From positions 4,237,501 to 4,301,500 of the forward strand of contig WPIO01000028.1 in the NCBI GenBank assembly GCA_009760855.2: DNA of 64,000 nucleotides, written 5' to 3'. Made by a program: the position numbers and the translations under genes. Shown here in pieces: positions 56,115 to 64,000 of this stretch. Source of the stretch: Cristatella mucedo. Its lineage: Eukaryota > Bryozoa > Phylactolaemata > Cristatellidae. The notes below the pieces were generated by a model, which was not told the DNA's origin, made no database searches, and worked only from the letters and a program-made list of their open reading frames with translations. Each line of letters opens with the position of its first letter. Within the stretch, counting starts at the first letter, position 1.

Positions 56115-56660
56115 TGCTAGACGATCGACAGACAGGCCACTAGCTGAATGGCGGACGAACGCATGGATGGATGGACATACGGACAGAAACACAGGCGAAA
56201 AGACAGGCAGAACAACAGACGGACTGATAGATCTGTGGACCGACAGACAGCCGGAAAGATGGACAGACAGAACGAATTAAAGTTAGGTGGAAAACGGACG
56301 GACAATTAGACGAATGGATAGACATATGGACGAATGTACGGGTGGATGAGTAGATGGATGGACAAACGGACAGATGGACGGATGGCTTTAGCGGGATGGA
56401 CGGACGGACAGATGGACGTATGGACAGATTGCCTGAGTAGATGGATAGATGGACGGATAAATGGACGACATCACGTACCAACCGACTTACAGACGGACGA
56501 ACTGACGAACAGATGGACGAAAAACGGGCGAACAGACGGACGGCAGACAGACGGACTGAGGAATAGACGGACAGGCGGACGGCGGACATACGCATGGACA
56601 GATGGACGAATGGACAGACAAGAAGGTTGAACTAATGAACGGAAGGACGAGAGAGAGAGA
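56115..56660. repeat. Degenerate GGAC/GGAT/AGAC tetranucleotide array
   Basis: Over 500 bp built on a 4-bp rhythm (GGAC, GGAT, AGAC, GAAC), ending in a short (GA)n at about 56650-56663. Long open frames on both strands, rich in Trp-Thr-Asp-Gly or Ser-Val-Arg-Leu, are artefacts of the repeat. Confidence 0.92.
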
Positions 56661-56684
56661 GAGGGATGGAGACAGAAGTATTCG

Positions 56685-57125
56685 TACCTAGCTGAACTGC
56701 TGCATCAGTTTCAGCCTGTTCGCGCCCTCAGGTCCTGTGTGGACAATAAATTAGCTGTCCCATTCCTCCGCTTAAAGACAGTTGGCAACAGAAGCTTTAG
56801 CTCTGCAGGTCCTAGACTGTGGAACTCGCTTCCACAATTCTTACGCAACGACATCTACTCTCCAACTGCCGACTATGGCAGATCTTTTTCAGCGGTCCTG
56901 AACTGCTACTTCTATGCTACTCACTACCTCAACTGCTCTCCTAACTCTGCTATGCTTCCCACTTTCTCTTTGTTGCGTGAGACGAAGTCTGTTGGCTACC
57001 GAATGCGTACCGAAAGCCGCTTAGGCTGTGAGTGCGCTATACAAAACTCTCCTGCGTTACACCCATATGGTCTTTTTGACTTTGTGGAGTTACTGACGGA
57101 GATACATTACATTACATTCATAAAA
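56685..57125 (+). mobile_element. LINE-B C-terminal and 3' UTR, well preserved
   Basis: YLAELLHQFQPVRALRSCVD-type block followed by an open frame from 56739: VPFLRLKTVGNRSFSSAGPR and LWNSLPQFLRNDIYSPTADY. The 3' UTR ends GTGGAGTTACTGACGGAGAT and ACATTACATTACATT. A good reference for the LINE-B end. Confidence 0.93.
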
Positions 57126-57344
57126 GAAACGGGGACATAAATCAAGACAAGAAATAGAAATAGAGGAGTGTAAGATGTAGAGAGCATCCCAGCAGAAGTG
57201 CCTGCCTTCAAGGTTTATCATATTAGGTTGGGCTTTAAATATCCAAAATACACCGCAATTCTTAATAAGACTGACTCACAAGCACTGGTAAAAACTCAGT
57301 TAGATCTTCTTAAAGGTAAAATTCAGTGGAAGATGTCTTTGAGA

Positions 57345-57475
57345 TTCAATCGCTTGCTGACATTGAGCATGCTAGAGCTGACCATTAGATCGCTCTTCGT
57401 TTGCAGCAAATGCGAAGTGCCAAGAGAGAACTTAAGTTCTCGGAGGGCGTTTTGCAAATGTATTATTATTTTTCA
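57345..57475 (+). mobile_element. LINE-A-type 3' tail fragment
   Basis: Reads GCTTGCTGACATTGAGCATG, GTGCCAAGAGAGAACTTAAG, TTCTCGGAGGGCG and (ATT)n. Confidence 0.85.
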
Positions 57476-57844
57476 TTAATTGTTTCCAAAAATATTCGAT
57501 AACTAGCGAGCCATTTAGAACGGGCAGTTTCATTAAGTGGAAAATCAGCGAATTTAGTAGTACTAGCACTGTTGGTGCAGACCAGTCGCATACGCAGCGC
57601 GTTTAAAGGGGGGCATGAATAAGGGTCTCAGAGTAGGTATGTTCATAACAATACAAATTTTCAAGTATCTGGCTCCAGCCTCTACTTTATTCACGGTTAG
57701 CTATTTGGCATTCAGAAAAATGCAACAATATTTTTTTCAGTAAGCATCAAGTGACTTTTGTCTGCTCTTAAAAGTAACCTATCTACGTAGTCTGTCGGCT
57801 TTTTTCTGGAGCTCAAAAATATAAGACTCGCGTACAATTCCAAA
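57476..57844. other. No recognisable gene
   Basis: AT-rich, nothing assignable. Confidence 0.4.
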
Positions 57845-58145
57845 GTTGATGTAACTTAGCATCGTCTACAACACCACAAAGCCATAAAGACTTTGTGAGT
57901 GATCTACAAGAGAGTTCCTATAGCGTTTTCAAAGCTGAAACTGCTTTCGGTATGAATTCCGTATCTAACAGATTTAATCTCACACCACAAAAAGAAAGTG
58001 AGAACATAGCTGGGTCAGGAGGGCATTTGAGGTAATGTAATGTATCTCCGTCTGTACCTCCAAAAAGTCATAAAGACAATGTGGGTGTTGCGCAGGACAG
58101 TTATGTATAGCGCACTCACAGCCTAAGCGGCTTTCTGTCCACATT
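57845..58145 (-). mobile_element. Two LINE-B 3' UTR fragments
   Basis: Minus-strand matches to the LINE-B end at about 58035-58145 (GCCGCTTAGGCTGTGAGTGC, GGAGGTACAGACGGAGATAC, ATTACATTACC) and, more degraded, at 57845-57960. Confidence 0.75.
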
Positions 58146-58159
58146 AGTAGCAGCTCAGG

Positions 58160-59980
58160 ACGGCTGGATCTGTCCTGAAGTTCATATCCAAATCAAAGAA
58201 GACGACTAGTAGTTTTGACCCTATTCCCACTGTCTAGCTTCTACAATGTATTGATCTGCTGCTGCCATGCATAAATAGTATCTTAAATATGTCATTAGCC
58301 TCAGGTCATGTCCCAGCACCTTTCAAAAAGGCTGTAGTCGGGCCACTACTAAATAAAGCAGCACTAGACCAAGAGAACTTGAGCAACTTTCTCCCGGTCT
58401 TCCTTCTACCGTTCCATATCAAAGACACTGGAATGAGTCATGGCGGACCAGCTGAACTCGTGTTGAAACTTCATACCTTGATAGTAAGTTCCAGTCTGGT
58501 TTTTGGACTAATCTCTCCACTGAGTCAGCATTGATTCTGGTGTATAACGATCTAGTGAGAAATTCAGACTTGGATAGACTCTCTCCTCTTGTTTTGCTCG
58601 ATCTATTGGCGGCTTTTGAAACTATCGATCATCAAGTACTTCTGTAGCACCTCTCGTCTCGCCTGGAATTCATTGGCACTGCACAGCAATGGTTCAGTCC
58701 TATTTCGATGGGAGACTCCAGAGTATTGATGTGAATGGACAAAGATCATTCGAGGTGCCTCTGAATATTGGGTACCTCAAGGATCTGTACTTAGTCCCGT
58801 TCTTTTCACGGTTTATACTCTCCCTCTAGCCAGTGTGATTGCCAAGCAAAATCTAGGCTTTCACTTCTGTGCAAATGACACTCATGTGTACCTTCGCTTT
58901 GATTCCTCCCACCCTCGAGTACATCGAATTCTCTAAACTTCCTTGCTGCCTGTATTGATGACATCCGTACATGAATGGAAGCAAACTTTCATAAATTAAA
59001 TGATGGTACAACCAACTTACTATAGGCAAACCAAGTGTGATTCAGAAATTGGAACGGCTGACGCTCAACATTGGCTCTACCAGCATATAACTTGATGAGT
59101 CTGGACAAAATCTTGGTGTCCTTTTCCAAAGTGACCTTTTATTAGACGACCACATCAGCTCCGCGGTCAAGTCTGCCTACTTTCTGCTACATAACATTAC
59201 TAAAATTCGGGCTTGTTCCGACAGCGATACCACATCTAAATTGGTCCATGCATTTGTGACATCCCGTCGTGACTTAAGTAAATCACTGTTTGCTTGTCTA
59301 CCGGCCTGTTCACTCGAGCACTGACAGCTGGTACAAAACTCTGCAGCTAGACTTGTCTGTCATGAGCGTCGTAGTTGCCACATCACACCACTTCTCGCCA
59401 ATCAGCACTGGCTACCAGTCAAGCAACGGATCGACTTCAAGGTTTTGTCGCTCACTTTTAGGTCACTTCATTCTTTGGCTCCAGCCTACCTATCAGTTCT
59501 ACTCCCCCACGAGGCCAAGCATCGTACCAACCGCTTTTCGAAAACTAATTGTTTACCTATACCTCATACAAACCTCAAATCATTTGGAGATCGTGCATTT
59601 AGTTCGTATGCTCCCAAAGCCTGGAACTCACTCCCGACTTGCGTAACGACATCTCCTGGCTTGTCCACATTCACATTTAAAAAGAAACTAAAAACGTATC
59701 TATTTATCACAGCATTTAGTGGGTCCCTGTGATTCGCCCTTCATGTGCTTTTGCATGCTGACACTGTGCATGCTGCCACTAACCACATTGGCATGCTGAC
59801 CCTGTGCATGTCACCCGTAACTAAATTATTCTTGTTATTTATCGAGCATGCAACCACTGACCATTCGATCGTGCTTCCTTTGCAGCAAATTTACAGTGCC
59901 TAAAAAGAGATTGAGTTATCTGCAGGCGCTGTTTCAAATGTATTATCATTCTTATTATTATTAATATTATTATTATTAAA
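58160..59980 (+). mobile_element. LINE-A, longest copy: RT to 3' tail
   Basis: Order along the element: an SSSFDPIPT-type linker at about 58215; RT start SLASGHVPAPFKKAVVGPLL (58292); LENLSNF-type block; LDLLAAFETIDHQVL (about 58597); VPQGSVLSPVLFTVYTLPLA (about 58770); the catalytic box degraded to CANDTHVY (about 58868), with the first Asp of the YADD-type motif changed to Asn; the post-RT block CIDDIRT; the C-terminal region to SPGLSTF...LKTYLFITAF (59730); 3' UTR; (ATT)n at about 59940-59980. Several stops and frameshifts and the active-site change make it inactive. The endonuclease half is missing. Confidence 0.93.
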
Positions 59981-59983
59981 GGA

Positions 59984-62950
59984 TGTGCCGCAGACGGCAA
60001 CAGAGAGATGCTATTGCGTACGAATTGTGGAAGTGAGTTCGACAGTCTAGGACCAACTTGGGAATGGATCAGCAAATGTGCTATCCGTAGAGGATCTGAG
60101 GGGACGAAGAAGCTGAAACTGCTGGAGTGGTTAAGCTAGGTATAAAGGAGCCAAACCATGGCGGGCCTTGTGGATCAATAAGAATTCTACTCTGTATCCG
60201 ATGATCAACTGGGAGTCATCGAGTTCGTTCAGCAGAGGTGGCACAAAGCTTAACCTCTGGGATTGTTATTGGCATGATATTACTCACGATTCAATCGCGT
60301 TTCCCTTTGCAGCACATGTAAAGCGCCTAGGAAGAGATTTAGTTCTCTGAGGGCGCTTTATCAAGTGCATTATTATTATTATTGTTCTATGACTAGCCTT
60401 GCAGCTATATTCATCATCAGATGCAGAGTTCTAAAGACCTTTGTGAGTATCTTAGCCTAAACCAAATCGCGGTAGTGCATCCTACACAGAACACCAGATA
60501 GCTAGTTAAATGTTTAGAAAGCCACCATGGTAGACAGTCCCTAATATTAGACAGGAATTGCACTTGATGGAGAGCTTTAGAGGCACTTTCTTTAATGAAA
60601 ATTTGAAAATTTAAGCAGATATCAAAGAGGACACTTAAGTTATGAGTACATAATTCTACGGTCGCACAACAGCATCACCAACTAAAAGAGCCAATTCTTC
60701 TAGTTCAACTGCATGCTTCGGGTGTCCAATGAGTTTGCGGTTGGTTTCATCGCTGTTTCGTCTAGATAACATCCAGGATCAAATGACTGCCAGGCAAACA
60801 TTCAGTTTACCAGTCACTGCAGCAGATTCCGATATTTTAAACGACAAATACAGCTGGGTATCATCATAATAGAATTAATAGCCGATCCAATGAGCCCGAA
60901 TCACTTTTTCTAGAAGCTCCGTTTACATGGAGAACAGGAAAGGACCCAGAAACTACCCTTGTGGCACTCAGCAGCTGACTAGTCTGCTAGATGAAACTTT
61001 ACCACACAACTCAAAAGGAATATAACACGATAGAAAAAAAGTGCGATTTGAGCCACGCCGGTGCCTCGTCTCAATATATCAAATAGAACATCGTGATCAG
61101 TTGTGCCAAACGCAGCTGTTAGATCAAGCAGGACCAGGGCAGTGACATTATTGTCACCGTTGTTGCTTATGATGTCTTTGGTCACAAGGAGAGGAGCACT
61201 TTTAGTGGAATGTAGTCACTTGATTTCCTACTGTAACGTTCCTGACAGTTTTCTGACAATTCTGATCATTAATTTGTGTCGCTTGTCTGCAAACTGCTTA
61301 GAGACAATATTTTCAAGAATCTTTTATAAAAGAGGAAGAATGAAAGCTGGGTGATTTTTTTGTTAGAATCACTTAACCCAGTCAAGGCGTTTCAAGTATC
61401 GGTTGAATTATGGTCGATTTGGAAGTCTTTTGAAAAACCTATTATCCAGAGAAGCATTAAAACCTGGTTTATGCCTGGGCTACGTTTGTCTGCCAGTGAA
61501 GACCAGGTAGGTGTAGCGTCTTCAGGAGACGAACTATTGTTACTAGACTTTAGTAATGCAACCACTTCCCATAAAGAAACCTTATAAAGGGTTATAGCAA
61601 ATGTCACAGTGTTAGACTCAACATTTTCTTTAGTTGGGGAGAAATTTTTGGAGGCACGACTGTGTGAAATGTTTTCAATGCCGAAGACTGAAAACGTCTC
61701 GGCCAAGCATTTAGCATCCGGGGAGAGAGACTTCTCAAAGTTGACAAACAAGTGACTTGCCATCTCCTAACATCTTTTTGGTCTGACTGGCGCGATTTTT
61801 AAAAGGAAAGCTTTTGCGCACAGATGCAAGCCATGTCTTTCTAATGACGGAGTCTTTCAAACTGGCCCGGTCATCATAAGACGCAGACTTCTTAAAGCGG
61901 CACTCAAGCCTGCGGTTCACATGGTGCGTCTTACAAAGTTTCTTCGTAAATTGGAAGGAATGTTCGTGACTCTGTACACACACAGAATGAAGGGGAGCAT
62001 GCTCGTCGAGATCACTCCCACGGTTAGAGTTTATTGCATCAATGGTGTCGAGGCTGTAGGCCGAGTCTGAGTGTAGATCAAGAAGACAAGCAGCACAATA
62101 AGATTAAGAGAATTCTCAACATCAACGCTTTTTAAGCTGCGTCGCTGGACAAACTCGACGATACACCGCTTAACAACTAAACATGAACAGCAAATGAGAT
62201 TGAGCAATGATTTACAATTGTAAGCGGGCACGCGTAACAAGATAAATGGGTAGACATTCTTTGCGATCACGAGATTCATACAAAGGCCGTCGAAATGAAG
62301 CTTATGTCAAACGTGTTGAAACAAGCCAAGTTCTCCAAACAGTCATAAAAATGACCTTAGCTAACTATTGCTAAGATCATAAACGTGAATTTTAAATCTC
62401 CAGAAATCAATAATGGTCTGTCACACACGAATATTTTTGCGATGAGCTTCTAAAACCATTCATCAGCAAGTTTAGACAGCTAGACGGGGGTCGATAGATC
62501 GATAGATCGCAGCACTGAGAGACGTTGTCTTTAATTAGAATCTATCAGAAACTGATTCAAGCTATGGTCCTTGCGGAAAACTTCAGGTCTTATAGCCGAG
62601 CAATTACCTAACAACTTCAGCAACCCCACCGACCACCTCTTCACACCTCATGATCTGAAAGCATAAGAACCTGGGTGGGTGTTCTTAATTACGAAACCGC
62701 CAGAGCAGGGCGTCGTCCATGTCTCGATCAGCAGACATGCATCAATCGAGGTTCTCTTGGACAAGCTGGTCTCAGATCAGTAGCCCCCCCGGCGTTTAGT
62801 GAGCGGACATTGATAAGCAGAATTTAGTAGGCTTTCCTAGCCTCCGGGCGGTCGATTAGAAGGGTTAAGGCTGCAACGAGTACGTATAGCATTTGCGACT
62901 CTGACTCATTACCGATTTCGATGACTCATTGACACCTGTGAGTGACTGGG
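59984..62950 (-). mobile_element. LINE-B, nearly complete endonuclease-RT copy
   Basis: Read on the minus strand: endonuclease start NVRSLNAGG (about 62810); an APE-type block with SGDLKFT (about 62385) and MNLVIAKN (about 62275), degraded forms of the GDFN and LDLVI motifs; a linker with NNSSSPEDATPTW (about 61530); RT with LVLLDLTAAFGTTDHDVLFD (about 61130), a PQGS-type box read as CHKGSFLGPF (about 60965) and YYDDTQLYLSF (about 60880), with both aspartates kept; a NIAARLV-type block near 60410; then, after a LINE-A tail at 60265-60386, LPVDHRIQSRILI and GPRLSNSLPQFVRNSISLLP to 59984. Frameshifts and stops are scattered throughout. The 3' UTR is missing. Confidence 0.88.
60265..60386 (+). 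mobile_element. LINE-A 3' tail inserted in LINE-B
   Basis: Reads GGCATGATATTACTCACGAT, AAGCGCCTAGGAAGAGATTT, AGTTCTCTGAGGGCGCTTTA and (ATT)n; opposite orientation to the host LINE-B, whose coding sequence resumes on both sides. Confidence 0.9.
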
Positions 62951-63338
62951 TGCGTAGCTTTCACAGGAGCACTTTGATTTGACAGCTATACCTGCGAATC
63001 ATCAATGAAAGTAATAGTAATTATAACAATGAGGCTATAATAATGCAAAAAGACGTACTGCAATTATCCTCCCGCGACAATGGAAAACGCCTCTGACAAT
63101 CAGCGTCTTACCAAGTTTGTAAGCGAGGTTACAGCTCATTGGCCCTATTGAAAAGGGCAAAACCTGACAGCCTGGCTGAGACCCCTTAGAGAAGACAATC
63201 ACCACCACTTTCTCATCCGACCATCATCTGGCTGTGAAAATTATATCACACCCCTTTGCTTATACACTGAGTTAACACTTTATCAAATGCACACTGTTAG
63301 TTAGTAATGCTGTCGATTTTCTTAGCTGCTAAAACCGA
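62951..63338. other. No recognisable gene
   Basis: Flank of the LINE-B 5' side. Nothing assignable. Confidence 0.4.
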
Positions 63339-63382
63339 CCAGAGCGCGAGCGGAGCGGCGTGCCGCTCCGCTCGCGCTCTGG
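63339..63382. repeat. 44-bp near-perfect palindrome
   Basis: 21-bp arms CCAGAGCGCGAGCGGAGCGG(C) and complement around a 2-nt centre (GT, 63360-63361). GC-rich in an AT-moderate setting. Confidence 0.95.
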
Positions 63383-63389
63383 CGATGCC

Positions 63390-63465
63390 TCGAAGAAGGT
63401 GCTCGAAGAAGGTGCTCGAAGAAGGGCGTGGCACCAGCGTGCGTATGCATGCATGCATGCATCCT
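63390..63465. repeat. 13-bp triplication and (TGCA)n
   Basis: TCGAAGAAGGTGC repeated three times (last copy altered) at 63390-63427, then GTATGCATGCATGCATGCAT at about 63444-63463. Confidence 0.9.
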
Positions 63466-63724
63466 CGAGGCCCTGACTCAGGGGTCAGGGGTGAGACAGG
63501 GTGGTCTCACTGAGAGAAGCCAGTGCTGACCGAAATCCGCAGCAGCAGCAGCAGCAGACTTCTAGTGCACTGAGAGCCGTTGGCGCTACGGTGTCACTAC
63601 TGGACGCTCAAGCGTCGGACAAAACCAGCGGCGGAGCCTGGCTTGTCGTCTAGGCTTGCGAAACCTGCAGCATTTTTATGCGGAGGGCAAGACCAGTAAA
63701 ATGTTCATGCAGGCGGGGCTATTC

Positions 63725-63925
63725 ACGCAATTAATAAATAAATAAATAAATCTTAGCTGATTAAACAGCCTCTTTTTGTATAGCGACAGAAGAGCCTTTA
63801 CGGCTATCACCACCGCTTGCAGTGGCGATAAAGAATCGCCCACTGCAGGAATTGAACCCACGACCTCGGGACCGAGGTCGCGAAAGCAACCGCCTCACCT
63901 AGTGTGCCATCACGGCTCACCGTGA
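63725..63925 (-). mobile_element. SINE-A copy, full length
   Basis: Minus strand: GTGAGCCGTGATGGCACACT (A box), AGGTGAGGCGGTTGCTTTCG, palindrome CGACCTCGGTCCCGAGGTCG, B box GTGGGTTCAATTCC, body GCAAGCGGTGGTGATAGCCG, end GTTTAATCAGCTAAGATTTA and (ATTT)n. Very close to the 43.5 kb copy, so the family spread fairly recently. Confidence 0.94.
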
Positions 63926-63950
63926 AAGATATAGCGCAAAATCATAACGT

Positions 63951-64000
63951 TTTTAATAATAAAAATAATAATAGTAATGAACTTGATAAAGCGCCCTCAG
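63951..64000 (-). mobile_element. LINE-A 3' tail, cut by the window edge
   Basis: ATT-rich tail then CTGAGGGCGCTTTATCAAGT on the minus strand; the element continues beyond the window. Confidence 0.85.

Noticed and set aside
56140-56630. Repetitive ORFs of 98-151 codons
   Set aside because: Produced by the tetranucleotide array; no flanking coding support.

Overview
The window looks like nuclear DNA of an invertebrate, probably bilaterian, animal. Coding sequence is sparse and split by short GT-AG introns, and most of the DNA outside one GC-rich domain is broken LINE and SINE copies, microsatellites and minisatellites. I cannot place the phylum from sequence alone. There are no prokaryotic-style gene arrays, no CRISPR, and no rRNA or free-standing tRNA gene that I can support.

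Only two host protein genes are recognisable, and they belong together. At 17664-18298 (+) is a two-exon gene for glycoprotein hormone beta-5 (GPB5). At 20379-21584 (-) is a three-exon gene for glycoprotein hormone alpha-2 (GPA2). These are the two cystine-knot subunits of thyrostimulin, the ancestral heterodimeric glycoprotein hormone. The genes are convergent, with stop codons about 2.1 kb apart, each with a signal peptide, ten cysteines and exact splice sites that keep the frame. Between them lies a tandem array of roughly 59-bp units, many carrying the inverted repeat GCTCTG...CAGAGC. GPA2 has a TATA-like box and two CACGTG E-boxes just upstream; GPB5 has a perfect 17-bp-stem hairpin about 90 bp before its start.

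Layout: 1-14.4 kb is AT-moderate DNA with LINE/SINE relics, a 70-bp tandem duplication, a CTG repeat and one unassigned ORF. 14.4-27.4 kb is a GC- and CpG-rich domain holding the hormone genes, split by a LINE at 24.0-25.1 kb; its many long ORFs are mostly the result of few stop codons in GC-rich DNA. 27.4-64 kb is mainly repeats, with smaller CpG-rich patches at about 31.4-32.2, 34.7-35.4 and 37.2-37.9 kb, a 17-bp minisatellite at 38.4-38.9 kb, a 12-bp minisatellite at 48.8-49.1 kb and a tetranucleotide-type array at 56.1-56.65 kb.

Mobile elements: LINE-A (CR1/L2-like, about 18 copies, tail (ATT)n), LINE-B (CR1/L2-like, tail around GGAGATACATTACATT, one nearly complete endonuclease-RT copy at 59984-62950 on the minus strand), LINE-C (older, 45.8-47.5 and 50.3-50.8 kb), SINE-A (tRNA-like head with a palindromic middle, ATTT tail), SINE-B (tRNA-like head joined to a LINE-A-like 3' end, so probably mobilised by LINE-A) and a third tRNA-headed SINE with a long A/T-rich tail. 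Family names are local labels of mine, not database names.
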